NCBI GenBank assembly: GCA_026184435.1 | Contig: CP046447.1 | DNA length: 64,000 bases | Reading direction: 5' to 3' (one strand) | DNA from: JAADFF01 sp013153035 | GTDB lineage: Bacteria; Coprothermobacterota; Coprothermobacteria; Coprothermobacterales; JAADFF01 | Part shown: piece by piece, positions 37,158 to 46,592 of the stretch | Position numbering within the stretch: the first letter of the stretch is position 1 | Layout: the number at the start of each line of letters is the position of its first letter | Program-made: the position numbers and the translations under genes | Notes under the pieces: model-generated | What the model saw: the letters and a program-made list of their open reading frames with translations, nothing else | Databases searched by the model: none | What the model was told of the DNA's origin: nothing

Positions 37158-37745
37158 ATGGCAGAAAACGAGAATGCAAATGGCCAAGAAACACAAGAAA
37201 AGAAAAAGGATAGCCCTCTTGTATGGCTCATCATACTTGTTATCAATATTGCCCTCATATTCTTTATGTGGAACTATTATCAGAAGCTAAAAACACAGGT
37301 GGTACAGGAAACCATAGGCACAGCAACAGTAACCAGAACAGCGACGACAACAGTACAGGAGAAAGCCATTGTAGGGTATGACCTTGCAGAGGTATTATAC
37401 GATGACCTGAAAACGGCCCACGACCAGATGTTAGAGCAAGATTTTACAACAGCCCAAGAGACACTGACCCATGCCGTCAATGTAGCAGGCTTAACCTTAA
37501 AAATTATTTCTGTTGAAAGTGGTAATGAGACTATTGATGCAAAACTCAAAGAATTTCGCACCCAGCTATCATCTGTGGCCTATTATCTCAGTCAAACCCT
37601 TGAACTTCTATACAAAGAACAAAATGATAAGGCCATGGCCTACTTTACCAAGAATATCGACCTTGAAAAACTAAAAACGATGATAAATGATGGAAAGCAA
37701 TACTACATTAAATTACTCATAGAAGCCAGTATAAAGGAGGAATAA
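37158..37745 (+). CDS. Single-pass membrane protein with helical external domain, unknown
   Basis: 195 residues. A charged cytoplasmic tail rich in Glu, Asn and Lys (1-18), one TM helix (about 20-42), a Thr/Val-rich linker, then an all-helical domain to the end. No catalytic motif seen. ATG follows GGGAGGGGACCACAG. nadA follows after 3 nt with GGAGG inside this gene's end, so they share a transcript; a link to NAD synthesis is not evident. Confidence 0.75.
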   Translation: MAENENANGQETQEKKKDSPLVWLIILVINIALIFFMWNYYQKLKTQVVQETIGTATVTRTATTTVQEKAIVGYDLAEVLYDDLKTAHDQMLEQDFTTAQETLTHAVNVAGLTLKIISVESGNETIDAKLKEFRTQLSSVAYYLSQTLELLYKEQNDKAMAYFTKNIDLEKLKTMINDGKQYYIKLLIEASIKEE

Positions 37746-37748
37746 AGC

Positions 37749-38657
37749 GTGTCGATAAAAGAAGAGATACTGAAACTCAAAAAAGAAAAAGACATCGTTA
37801 TTGTGGCCCATAATTATCAACCACCCATTGTGCAGGATGTTGCAGACTTCTTAGGGGACTCTCTGGCACTGGCACGGCAGATTACGCAGATACCGCAGAA
37901 AAAGATTATATTTGCCGGTGTGAGGTTTATGGCAGAAACTGCCAAGATACTAGCCCCAGAGAAAACGATACTTCACCCTGTACCCAGTGCAGGGTGTGGT
38001 ATGGCATGGATGATAGAACCTGAAGATGTAAGAAAACTAAAAGCCCAGCATCCAGATGCACTGGTGGCATGTTACATTAATACAACAGCAGCGGTCAAAG
38101 CAGAGTGTGATGTTGTTGTTACATCTGCTAGTGCACTAAAAATCATAGAAAAAGTAGATACCAAGAAAATCATATTTCTACCAGACAAAAATTTAGGCAG
38201 GTGGGTGGCAAACCACTTTCCCGATAAAGAGTTTATCTTCTACGATGGTTTTTGCTATGTTCACAACTACCTCAAACCAGAAGATATACTGGATGTAAAA
38301 AAGGAACACCCTGAGGCACATGTGATGGTGCACGCTGAAACTCCACCTGAAGTATGGGAATATGCAGATATCGTAACATCCACAAGTGGAATGATTCGCT
38401 ATGTTGAAGAACATCCGGAGGTCAAAGAGTTCATTGTCGGTACAGAAGTGGGTATGATATACAGGCTGAAAACACTCTTTCCAGATAAAGATTTTTACGC
38501 TGTGAAACGGCCTATGGTATGTAGAAACATGAAAGCCATCACAGCAGAAGATATACTAAGAAGTCTCAAAGAAGAAACATATCCAGTACATGTACCAGAG
38601 CATATAGCCCAGAGGGCAAGAGCAGGTATTGAAAAGATGCTTGAGCTAACCCGTTAG
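37749..38657 (+). CDS. nadA: Quinolinate synthase
   Basis: 302 residues, the short thermophile-type form. It condenses iminoaspartate with dihydroxyacetone phosphate to quinolinate using a [4Fe-4S] cluster. AHNYQPPIVQDVADFLGDSL, SAGCGMAWM, TEVGMIYRL and MVCRNMK are present; three Cys fit the cluster ligands. GTG start behind GGAGGAATAAAGC. The stop overlaps the convergent DUF190 stop (TTAG). nadB and nadC are in the opposing operon rather than together with nadA. Confidence 0.95.
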   Translation: MSIKEEILKLKKEKDIVIVAHNYQPPIVQDVADFLGDSLALARQITQIPQKKIIFAGVRFMAETAKILAPEKTILHPVPSAGCGMAWMIEPEDVRKLKAQHPDALVACYINTTAAVKAECDVVVTSASALKIIEKVDTKKIIFLPDKNLGRWVANHFPDKEFIFYDGFCYVHNYLKPEDILDVKKEHPEAHVMVHAETPPEVWEYADIVTSTSGMIRYVEEHPEVKEFIVGTEVGMIYRLKTLFPDKDFYAVKRPMVCRNMKAITAEDILRSLKEETYPVHVPEHIAQRARAGIEKMLELTR

Positions 38658-39004
38658 CCTTTGGTGTATCTATAAACCATAACCTTTTCCATGGTGATAA
38701 GCCCCTCCACCATCACCTCATCAAGCCACTCAAGGAGGGGCTTTATTTTTTCCATCTTATCGACAATTTCTATAACAACAGGCATATCCTCAGAGAGTCT
38801 CAGCACAGATACCGTATGAACCCTACTAGCACCTCCAAAACCCATAATTCCTCTTAGCACCGTAGCACCGGCAAGTCCCATTTCTTTGGCCTTGAGAACA
38901 ATAGCTTCATACATATGTTTACCCTTGTATCTATTACATTTCTTGCACCTATCACTATCCCCTATAAATATTCTTAGCAATACATCTTCCTCTACTATTT
39001 TCAT
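38654..39004 (-). CDS. DUF190 protein
   Basis: 116 residues. The segment YEAIVLKAKEMGLAGATVLRG followed by GIMGFG is diagnostic for DUF190, a PII-like fold often found with fluoride channels. A Cys pair CKKCNRYKGKHMY precedes it. ATG 39004 overlaps the crcB stop (ATGA). A supporting role in fluoride export or its regulation is inferred from context. Confidence 0.9.
   Translation of the reverse strand: MKIVEEDVLLRIFIGDSDRCKKCNRYKGKHMYEAIVLKAKEMGLAGATVLRGIMGFGGASRVHTVSVLRLSEDMPVVIEIVDKMEKIKPLLEWLDEVMVEGLITMEKVMVYRYTKG
38699..38752 (+). terminator. nadA terminator embedded in the antisense DUF190 gene
   Basis: AAGCCCCTCC pairs perfectly with GGAGGGGCTT across a 25-nt loop, then TATTTTTT. It lies 41 nt after the nadA stop within the coding region of the opposite-strand gene. 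The loop is long, which lowers confidence. Confidence 0.6.
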
Positions 39005-39363
39005 ACAATCCACCTCCCCACAATAATACCGGCATAGACGCTAATAAGCCCTACACCCACCTGTCCCACGACATTGAGCCAAAATTGAGGCAATGGTATA
39101 AGATTGACACTCTCAAGCATGAACGATGAAAATGTCGTAAATCCTCCAAGGAAGCCAACCATGAGGAGAAGACGACTCTCATAGGATAGAAAACCAAACC
39201 CTTCAAGGGAAAAGAGAAAACCTATAAGAAATGAACCAATAATATTTACGGCAAATGTACCAACGGGAAAATCTCCACCATACATATTTTGTACAAGACC
39301 ACCAATAATAAAGCGAGACAATGCCCCAAATCCACCGCCAATAAACACAATAACGTACTTCAA
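39001..39363 (-). CDS. crcB: Fluoride ion channel
   Basis: 120 residues, four TM helices. GGGFGALSRF, GTFAVNIIGSFLIGFL and GFLGGFTTFSSFMLES (Na+ site and Phe-box) are the Fluc signatures. A dual-topology dimer exports F-. TTG start overlapping the nadC stop as TTGA, with GAGGTGAT upstream. No fluoride riboswitch is seen, since it is internal to an operon. Confidence 0.94.
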   Translation of the reverse strand: MKYVIVFIGGGFGALSRFIIGGLVQNMYGGDFPVGTFAVNIIGSFLIGFLFSLEGFGFLSYESRLLLMVGFLGGFTTFSSFMLESVNLIPLPQFWLNVVGQVGVGLISVYAGIIVGRWIV

Positions 39364-40208
39364 ACCTTCATCACCTCAAACGAGATATCAAGCCATGTGC
39401 TCTTTGTAATAGTAGAAGATGAAGACACATATACCCCAAGCACACCTTTTTCTGCAAGAGATTTCACCCTATCGACAGTAATCCCTCCTGATATCTCTAT
39501 GGCGGTGGTGGGTGAAATATCACGAATAATCTTAATAGATTTCACAATATCATCGTCATTCATGTTGTCAAGCATTATGATATCTACCCCAAGTCCAGCT
39601 GCCTCAAGCACCATATCCACATTTTCACATTCAACTTCTATCTTTGCCGTATACGGGGCTGTCTTCCTTACGGCCTCTACTGCCCCAGTAATAGAGCCAA
39701 AGACCATAATATGGTTATCTTTTACCATCACGGCATCCATAAGTGTATACCGGTGATTCACACTGCCACCTACCCATGAGGCATATTTCTCAAACAATCT
39801 AAGCCCCGGAGTCGTTTTACGTGTATCAAGAAGGGTAAATCCCTCCGGTAAAGATGCAACAAACCTGCGGGCAGAAGTGGCTATACCACTAAGCCTTTGC
39901 AGAAGATTAAGATATGTGCGTTCTACCATCAAAAGGGCATAGGCTGGACCCTCTACATATCCAAGTACATCACCTATACGAAAACTCTCACCATCTTCCT
40001 TATACCAATGTATATCTACAGGGGCAATCTCATCATAAAAATAGGAGGCAAAGATACTACCGGCAAGCACCCCTTCATCTTTGGCAATAAACTCACCACG
40101 AACGGGTATTTTCATCTGCGGTACATCGGGAATAGAGATATCGCCAAAGTGTAAATCTTCAGACAGAAATCTCTTCACACTCTCTCTTATATAGGTAGGA
40201 TTTAACAT
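39360..40208 (-). CDS. nadC: Nicotinate-nucleotide pyrophosphorylase (carboxylating)
   Basis: 282 residues. It converts quinolinate and PRPP to nicotinate mononucleotide. EDLHFGDIS, RKTTPGLR, GGSVNHR, DAVMVKDNH and EVECEN are present. ATG 40208 follows TGGGAGGAGTGTAAT and lies one base after the nadB stop. Confidence 0.95.
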   Translation of the reverse strand: MLNPTYIRESVKRFLSEDLHFGDISIPDVPQMKIPVRGEFIAKDEGVLAGSIFASYFYDEIAPVDIHWYKEDGESFRIGDVLGYVEGPAYALLMVERTYLNLLQRLSGIATSARRFVASLPEGFTLLDTRKTTPGLRLFEKYASWVGGSVNHRYTLMDAVMVKDNHIMVFGSITGAVEAVRKTAPYTAKIEVECENVDMVLEAAGLGVDIIMLDNMNDDDIVKSIKIIRDISPTTAIEISGGITVDRVKSLAEKGVLGVYVSSSSTITKSTWLDISFEVMKV

Positions 40209-40209
40209 A

Positions 40210-41727
40210 TTACACTCCTCCCATTCTCTCAAGACATTGCCTGATTTCTTTCAGTGTAATATGGCTATGCTTTTTTTCCTTCCACTTTTCGGGGTAGTCT
40301 TCACGGTAGTGAGCCCCTCTGCTTTCCGTACGCCACCATCCACTACATATAGTGGCACCGGATAGCATGATCTGGGCCCATCGTTGAGAACCAAGTGGTA
40401 GATTACCATTTTCCATGTGTGATAGCAGTTTTCTGGCAACCTTTCTCAGTCCATAACCATTACGGATAATACCTGCATGACGACTCATCTGCCCCTTGAG
40501 GTGGCCATCGGAAGAGAGATTCTCATACTCTTTAGATTCAAATTTGGGAACCTCTCTATGGGGTTCTTGGGTGGCATACCACCACGCCCTGAATGTTGAG
40601 CGATAGCCCATAACCACACACTCAAGCAGTGAATTAGATGCCAACCTGTTTGCACCGTGAAGCCCCGTTGAGGCTGCCTCCCCTATCACCATAAGCCTCT
40701 TTATATCACTCTGACCCCACCAGTCCACCTTTATACCACCAATATAGTAATGGGCAGCAGGATATACAGGCACAAGTTCCCTTAGTGGATCTATACCCTC
40801 TTTGCGAAGCACCTCTACAATATGTGGAAATCTCTCTTCTATATCAATACCTTTTTCTTGAATGGGACGAAAATCTAGATATGCACCACCACGCCGATGA
40901 ATGGCTCGGGCAACGATATCTCGAGGGGCAAGCTCTGCCATGGGATGCTCTTCTACCATAAATCTTTCACCTTTACTATCAAGTAAAATAGCCCCTTCAC
41001 CTCTCACTGCTTCGGTGATGAGAAATGCCTTACCTCCACCAAAAAACACTGTAGGGTGAAATTGTATAAACTCTGTATCTCGAAGCACAGCCCCATAATG
41101 GGCTGCCAGAGCAATACCCACCCCATCTTGATCGGCATTACCTGTGGAGTGGATATACATACCTGTATACCCACCTGTTGCCAGTATCACAGCTGAGGCA
41201 TATATATCCTCTGTGTGTCCATTTGTCTTCACCCTGACACCGTATGCTTCGCCATCTTCTACGAGAAGATCAACAAGCCTACCCCTTACTTTCTCCACAC
41301 CTGATACAAACTTGAAAAGATAGTGCATCATGCCTTTACCTGTCTCATCTTTGATATGGAGAATACGCCTCCGAGAGTGAGCACCTTCTCTGGTCATATC
41401 GAGAGTGCCATCAGGATTTTTATCAAACGGCACTCCGAGATGTACAAGATGTGAGACAATCTGTGCTCCTTCAGAAATAATTCCTCGGGCTACATCCTCC
41501 TCCACAAGTCCGTCCCCGGCAATAACGGTATCCTGTAAGTGAGCATCCACACTATCTTCAGGAGATAGGGCTGCGGCAATACCACCTTGAGCAAGAACAC
41601 TATTGGAACGGTCTACTCCACCACCAATAACCCATATTGTAGGTATACCAAGAGCCTTCAGTCTATACGCAGCCATAAGTCCCGAGAGCCCTGCACCAAC
41701 GACAACAACATCCCTTACAGACGGCAT
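40210..41727 (-). CDS. nadB: L-aspartate oxidase
   Basis: 505 residues. This flavoprotein oxidises aspartate to iminoaspartate for NadA. The dinucleotide motif VVVGAGLSGLMAAYRL, REGAHSRRRILH and GLHGANRLASNSLLE are typical. In an anaerobe it would use fumarate or quinone as acceptor. ATG follows AGAAGGTGGTTGT. It lies between the GH13 gene and nadC in the same operon. Confidence 0.95.
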   Translation of the reverse strand: MPSVRDVVVVGAGLSGLMAAYRLKALGIPTIWVIGGGVDRSNSVLAQGGIAAALSPEDSVDAHLQDTVIAGDGLVEEDVARGIISEGAQIVSHLVHLGVPFDKNPDGTLDMTREGAHSRRRILHIKDETGKGMMHYLFKFVSGVEKVRGRLVDLLVEDGEAYGVRVKTNGHTEDIYASAVILATGGYTGMYIHSTGNADQDGVGIALAAHYGAVLRDTEFIQFHPTVFFGGGKAFLITEAVRGEGAILLDSKGERFMVEEHPMAELAPRDIVARAIHRRGGAYLDFRPIQEKGIDIEERFPHIVEVLRKEGIDPLRELVPVYPAAHYYIGGIKVDWWGQSDIKRLMVIGEAASTGLHGANRLASNSLLECVVMGYRSTFRAWWYATQEPHREVPKFESKEYENLSSDGHLKGQMSRHAGIIRNGYGLRKVARKLLSHMENGNLPLGSQRWAQIMLSGATICSGWWRTESRGAHYREDYPEKWKEKKHSHITLKEIRQCLERMGGV

Positions 41728-41739
41728 ACAACCACCTTC

Positions 41740-42999
41740 TTATAACTTAGGAAGATATAGGAGCTTTGGAGTATCGATAGGAACATAGGCGTAGCCATCA
41801 CCTAAACCTCTGATTTCAACATCTTTGCCAGAAAGGATATCGCGGGCCTTTTGAACCCCACTATCCCACTGTGTCCCCAGCTCCACCCTCACACCATCTA
41901 CTGATACACCTGAGAGGTTAAAAATACCAAGAAGATATTCCTCATCGCTATAACGAAGCAATGCAAATATACCATCGGGGGCATCAACCCTTAAGGGGAC
42001 GGCATCTCCTTCCTGCCATACACCAAGGCTATGGCGAAGTCTATTTAACCCTTTAAAGAGGTTAAACCATCGCACATCTCTATCCTTTGTTGTCCATGTG
42101 CCATATGAAGAAAAAATATCCATCTTCTCAGTCTCTCCATACTCCTGCCCCTGCGAAATCATAGGTACACCGGGAAGGAAATACATAAACACTGTCCAGT
42201 GAAGAAGTCTCTCTGGCTCCTTTATCATGGCTGCGGCACGTGGCCAATCATGATTTTCAAGGAAATTGACAAGCACACATTTTTCTGAATAGATATCATT
42301 CATCATCCATACCTTTTCATACATCTTGTCGTATGTGCCAGTACCTGTCCATATAGCATACATGGTCTTATAAAGCTCGTAGTTGTATATGGCATCAAAC
42401 ACCTGACACAGTTCATACTGAGGAGATTCTGAAAGCCATATGAGTTTCCCCTCGGGATCTACTTGGTCTTTGACAAATGTCCAGAAATCTGTGCGTATGA
42501 GACCGGCAACATCTGCCCTAAAACCATCAAATCCAAAGTTCTTCCAGTAGGCAAGAACATCGGCAAGATAATACCAAACATCGCCTACATCAAAGTCATA
42601 ATCGTAGACATCCCACCAATCTTCTATTTGCCTGGTAAAATTACCCTCTTCATCTTTTAAAATCCACTCAGGATGGTCTCTAACAATATTGCTATCTGTA
42701 GCCGTATGATGAAGTACAGCATCGTAGATAACCCTAAATCCCATAGCATGTGCCTCTGAGATAAACACGGCAAGGTCTCTTTCCGTGCCAAGCATGGAAT
42801 CAATGGCAAAGTAATCTTTTATGGCATACGGAGAACCATATGCACCTTTTCTGTCTTCCTCACCAGTAGGATGAAAGGGCATGAGATAAAGCACATCGAC
42901 ACCGAGATTTTTAAGCCTCTCAAGGTCCTCAGTCATAGCCCTAAAACTGCCATAGTACCTTGGAAACATCTGATATATGGTCCACGATGTATCAAACAT
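41740..42999 (-). CDS. Cytoplasmic GH13 alpha-amylase-family glycosidase
   Basis: 419 residues, no signal peptide, (beta/alpha)8 barrel plus a short C-terminal beta domain. Catalytic set: Asp in GFRADVAGL (nucleophile), Glu in LIWLSESPQ (acid/base), and the HD pair in ENHDWPR. Region I reads YDAVLHH instead of DxxxNH. It probably acts on maltodextrin or glycogen-derived oligosaccharides; specificity is not readable. Its place between thiI and nadB has no obvious logic. Confidence 0.9.
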   Translation of the reverse strand: MFDTSWTIYQMFPRYYGSFRAMTEDLERLKNLGVDVLYLMPFHPTGEEDRKGAYGSPYAIKDYFAIDSMLGTERDLAVFISEAHAMGFRVIYDAVLHHTATDSNIVRDHPEWILKDEEGNFTRQIEDWWDVYDYDFDVGDVWYYLADVLAYWKNFGFDGFRADVAGLIRTDFWTFVKDQVDPEGKLIWLSESPQYELCQVFDAIYNYELYKTMYAIWTGTGTYDKMYEKVWMMNDIYSEKCVLVNFLENHDWPRAAAMIKEPERLLHWTVFMYFLPGVPMISQGQEYGETEKMDIFSSYGTWTTKDRDVRWFNLFKGLNRLRHSLGVWQEGDAVPLRVDAPDGIFALLRYSDEEYLLGIFNLSGVSVDGVRVELGTQWDSGVQKARDILSGKDVEIRGLGDGYAYVPIDTPKLLYLPKL

Positions 43000-43011
43000 A
43001 TCTACCCCTCC

Positions 43012-44169
43012 CTAAAACTGCCACAGTTTCTGGGCATCTATCTTTTCTACTTTATAATCCTTCGGAAATTTCAGTTTTCTGAGATCATGAACGCTAATAC
43101 GCGGTTTGGAAACAACCTTGGGCGGTACAAACTCACAACCGGGAGCAGCCTTTTCAACAGCTTTTCGCATACCAAAACGGGCCAGATGGTCAAATATCTC
43201 TTCTTTGGCATAGCCGGCTACTGGGTGCATTACTGGCACAAAAGCCCCACGTTCTGTGAAAGTAAGAGCATAAGGCGTTTGACTGGCCTGCTCACCAACT
43301 ATAGTACCCATAGCAATAAACTGGTATCCACGCTTTTTAGCTATAAATGAGGCAACCTTAAGCATACTATATTTGCAAACCATACATGTGTTTTTCTTAA
43401 ACTCCTTCGTTACCTGTGTTAGAAATTCCCTCCAAGGCACAATGATGAGGTTGATTTTACCTTCAGGATAAACATCGGCAAGACCAGAGGCCAGATGTCT
43501 TACACGATCAGTCATAGCATTTACACCTTGGTCCATGTAAATAAGTTCTACATCAACCCCACGTCTCATAAGAAGCAGTGCTGCCAGCACAGAATCGGGT
43601 CCACCGGAGAACAGCACACCAGCCTTTGCCTCTTCAACATGTATAGGGAGCCCTTGCATACCCTGTGCCTCTCCATTCATATCCCACATAATAAACTGAC
43701 CATTTTTCAGCTCTGCACCTATGCTGACAGGAGACACCTCTAAAGGCTCAAGACCATCGTATGATTCTGCCGCAAGAAACCTTTGTTTCTGCAAAGATGT
43801 AAGATAGGAAAGTATCTCCTTCTTGTACTGCCTTGCCTTATCAACATTATCGGTCTTATAAATAAAGAAGTATGGAGCTATGGGACCTTCTTGGGGTACA
43901 AAACTGTCAAGCATATCTTTCCACTCTTCCTCTTTCCCAACAAGAGCCTTCGATACACGAGAAACACCGGGGGTTGTACGAAGAAGGAGTATGATATCGT
44001 CTATCTGCTCTGACGAGACATCTATCCACCATTTACCCATCTTCTGGTAAGGTTTGACAGGAATACCCCAACGCTTACTTCTCTTTACGATATTCTTCAT
44101 CAAAACCTCTATCATACGCTCACGGGTACCCTGTGCCTTTATGCCAATTTCACCACCAAGGCGGAACAT
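43012..44169 (-). CDS. thiI: ThiI-family tRNA 4-thiouridine synthetase
   Basis: About 385 residues: N-terminal ferredoxin-like and THUMP region (to about 160), then a PP-loop ATPase with VLFSGGPDSVLAAL and CMVCKYSML. It lacks the C-terminal rhodanese domain of E. coli ThiI. It adenylates U8 of tRNA and introduces sulfur; a thiamine role is possible but unsupported. ATG 44169 (GGAG 9 nt upstream) is preferred over TTG 44184. Confidence 0.85.
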   Translation of the reverse strand: MFRLGGEIGIKAQGTRERMIEVLMKNIVKRSKRWGIPVKPYQKMGKWWIDVSSEQIDDIILLLRTTPGVSRVSKALVGKEEEWKDMLDSFVPQEGPIAPYFFIYKTDNVDKARQYKKEILSYLTSLQKQRFLAAESYDGLEPLEVSPVSIGAELKNGQFIMWDMNGEAQGMQGLPIHVEEAKAGVLFSGGPDSVLAALLLMRRGVDVELIYMDQGVNAMTDRVRHLASGLADVYPEGKINLIIVPWREFLTQVTKEFKKNTCMVCKYSMLKVASFIAKKRGYQFIAMGTIVGEQASQTPYALTFTERGAFVPVMHPVAGYAKEEIFDHLARFGMRKAVEKAAPGCEFVPPKVVSKPRISVHDLRKLKFPKDYKVEKIDAQKLWQF

Positions 44170-44174
44170 CACCT

Positions 44175-45026
44175 TTATCTCCAAGTGCTGATCCCCCTTT
44201 CAAGGACAACATATCGATTTTTTAGCATCATTGCATCATCTTCAAGGATAGGACTTTCAACAACAACAACACCCTCTATCTCCCTATCTACCATAAGAGA
44301 TAGCCAACCGTCAACATCGATAGTAGCCTCGGCAAACGGTAGATGTCGTATCTCACCCTTCGCCCCAAACTCTATACCGGAAAAGTGGATGTGCATATCC
44401 TTTAGTATCTCTGGCCCCATAGTTTTCTCCAGTTTCGTAAGAACATAATCCCAATCGTTATAGCCATTGACCTTGCCTATGGTGCGAGCCTGTAGATGGG
44501 CAAAGTCGATACAAGGTTTCAACCTACCACCAGACATCTTATACAGCTTGATAAGCTCATCAAGAGAACCAAACTGGGACGTCTTTCCCATTAACTCTGG
44601 TCTAATATCTATGTGTATTCCTTCTCTATCCAAGTCTTCAAGAACCATCTCCAACTCATGCCACACAATATCAAGCACCTTATCAGATGGCCTTCCTTGA
44701 TACCATGCAGGATGAAAGACAACAGATGTTGCCCCAGCAAGGTAACCAATATATGCTGAGTTAAATAGATACTTCCTACTCCGAATACGTTTTTCTTCAT
44801 CAAGAGAAGCAAAGTTGATCCAGTACGGAGCATGAACAGTTAATGTGAGACCTAACTTCTCAGCTGTATACCTAACCTTTTCAGCCATAGCAGGCTTGAG
44901 GTATACACCCCTAACAAATTCAAGCTCCATACCATCAAGTCCCAGTGATGCTAAATATTCAAGTCCCCCTATCACACTCCTATCTGGAGCCGATAGGGGG
45001 ATACCGGCCGTGCTTATTTTCAACAT
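44175..45026 (-). CDS. Endonuclease IV-like TIM-barrel protein
   Basis: 283 residues. Metal-ligand-like positions in VHAPYWIN, VFHPAWYQG, IRPELMGKTSQFGS, CIDFAHLQAR and HIHFSGIEFGAKGEIRHLPF match the AP endonuclease family 2 / endonuclease IV pattern, including the second-half GxxGEHRH-like segment. Probable AP-site DNA repair nuclease; a sugar isomerase is less likely. It ends 10 nt inside the longest thiI reading frame. Confidence 0.82.
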   Translation of the reverse strand: MLKISTAGIPLSAPDRSVIGGLEYLASLGLDGMELEFVRGVYLKPAMAEKVRYTAEKLGLTLTVHAPYWINFASLDEEKRIRSRKYLFNSAYIGYLAGATSVVFHPAWYQGRPSDKVLDIVWHELEMVLEDLDREGIHIDIRPELMGKTSQFGSLDELIKLYKMSGGRLKPCIDFAHLQARTIGKVNGYNDWDYVLTKLEKTMGPEILKDMHIHFSGIEFGAKGEIRHLPFAEATIDVDGWLSLMVDREIEGVVVVESPILEDDAMMLKNRYVVLERGISTWR

Positions 45027-45041
45027 ATAGATACTTCCTTT

Positions 45042-46322
45042 CTATTTTCGGGCTATAATCTCCTCATATCTATTCTGTGCCCCTGTTTCATATGTCAGCA
45101 AAGCACCGACAAACGCAATGAGGGCAAGGAAGAATAAGAACCAGAACCCTTTTATATATCCATCTATACTATACACCTTTACACCATCAACAACCTTCAG
45201 CACACAACCATCTAGAATTTTTCCAAACCATGGGCGGGCTATAGCAGAACCAAGGAAACCACCCATATTAACGATAGAAGTGGCAATACCAGAAAATCTT
45301 GGCATATTAACCTCTTTAGACGCAGTATAAGAAATAATCAGACCGGCAGATGTAAAACCTATAAGGAAGAACATAATATAAAGTGCCAGTCCCACAGTAA
45401 GCCAACCGGCCCTTATACCCCATATCATGATGGGATACAAAGATGCGTATATACCAACAACGGTGGCCATATACCATCTTCTACTGCGTAGCATATCGGA
45501 CATGCTACCATGGGTAACAGCACCAAGCATGTGTCCTACAATCGATGCCATAACATAATTAGCTGCAGCGGTCTTAGATATATGATAGACATCTTGGAGA
45601 AATTTATTACCCCACTGGGCCGAAAATGCTATAAATGAGGCATATATACCAAAGAACACAAGCATTGGGAACCATGTATATTTGTTCTTCAGGGCTGATA
45701 CAAGCCCCTTCCATATACTGACATCACTATGTTCATACTTGTCACCCTGTGGTGTATTTCTAACAAACAAGAAGATGAGAATGGCAATAATCAAAGAAGT
45801 AACACCAATAATGACACTAGTGTTCCGCCAGCCATATTTTTCTATCATGATAACAAGAGGTGTCTCTGCAATGAGGGCACCGATTTTTCCCATAAACACC
45901 GTAAGGCCCGACATACGGGTAAACTCTGTAGGAGAAAACCATGATGCCTGTATCCTCAGCGTCGATATAAATATCACACTAACACCTATACCGATGATGA
46001 ATCGTCCCAACATGACAACATGCACACTAGGTGCATAGGCAAATATCAGTGAACCAAGAAAAGTCACAAGCATACCAGTAGCCGCAGTATATCTTGGCCC
46101 TATAGAATCTGCAAGCATACCAGCAGGCAGTTGCATAAGCATATAAGCCCATGAATACATGGCACCAATCATACCTATCACAGCGGCAGTGGTGCCAAAC
46201 TCCTTCATAATAAAGTCTCCCATGCTACCCATTGAATAACGATGGAAGAAAACAAGCATGTAAGCTGTTACCATCACACCCCATACAAGCCATTTTTTAT
46301 AACCAGTGGATGTCTCATTCAT
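45042..46322 (-). CDS. Major facilitator superfamily transporter
   Basis: 426 residues, about 12 TM helices in two halves. PAGMLADSIGPR is the MFS loop-2 motif; the N-terminus FFHRYSMGSMGDFI resembles oxalate/formate or hexuronate-type porters (inference). First gene of the eight-gene minus operon. ATG 46322 with GGGAGGTG nine nt upstream; GTG 46334 is an alternative. Divergent from the AOR gene. Confidence 0.9.
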   Translation of the reverse strand: MNETSTGYKKWLVWGVMVTAYMLVFFHRYSMGSMGDFIMKEFGTTAAVIGMIGAMYSWAYMLMQLPAGMLADSIGPRYTAATGMLVTFLGSLIFAYAPSVHVVMLGRFIIGIGVSVIFISTLRIQASWFSPTEFTRMSGLTVFMGKIGALIAETPLVIMIEKYGWRNTSVIIGVTSLIIAILIFLFVRNTPQGDKYEHSDVSIWKGLVSALKNKYTWFPMLVFFGIYASFIAFSAQWGNKFLQDVYHISKTAAANYVMASIVGHMLGAVTHGSMSDMLRSRRWYMATVVGIYASLYPIMIWGIRAGWLTVGLALYIMFFLIGFTSAGLIISYTASKEVNMPRFSGIATSIVNMGGFLGSAIARPWFGKILDGCVLKVVDGVKVYSIDGYIKGFWFLFFLALIAFVGALLTYETGAQNRYEEIIARK

Positions 46323-46424
46323 AATACCCCGCACCTCCCATTAATATGCCAATAGTCAAGAAATTATAACACTTCATGTGAAAGCACTTGGGATTGTAAA
46401 CACCACCACACCAATTACTACATA

Positions 46425-46467
46425 ATGCAAATTTATATATGCAATTTGCATGTCTTTGCTATATAAT
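46425..46467 (+). promoter_or_regulatory. AOR promoter region with overlapping inverted repeats
   Basis: ATGCAAATT and AATTTGCAT form a perfect 9-bp inverted repeat (arms 46425-46433 and 46443-46451); a second dyad ATGCAA-T-TTGCAT (46439-46451) overlaps it. TATAAT follows at 46462-46467, placing the transcript start just before the leader structure at 46480. No good -35 is seen, so the dyads may be activator or repressor sites. Confidence 0.5.
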
Positions 46468-46479
46468 GTTAAATAGAAA

Positions 46480-46588
46480 ATCACCCTCTCCGAGTCTATA
46501 CGACCCTCTGGGCCGTATAGACCGATAGGGCACGCCCGGCAACGGACGTACCTGCTGTTGCAAAGGGGAGGAATAAAGGGAGGGTGAT
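46480..46588 (+). promoter_or_regulatory. Candidate molybdenum/tungsten cofactor (Moco/Tuco) riboswitch
   Basis: A 9-bp helix ATCACCCTC (46480-46488) with GAGGGTGAT (46580-46588) closes the element and masks the AOR Shine-Dalgarno. Inside are a perfect hairpin TCTATACG...CGTATAGA (46495-46521) with an extra CCC/GGG tip, and a second hairpin (about 46528-46553) capped by a GCAA tetraloop. CTCCGAG at the 5' side and CAAAGGGGAG at the 3' side are reminiscent of the Moco RNA motif. Its place before a molybdopterin enzyme supports this; ligand identity is inference. Confidence 0.62.
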
Positions 46589-46592
46589 ATTT

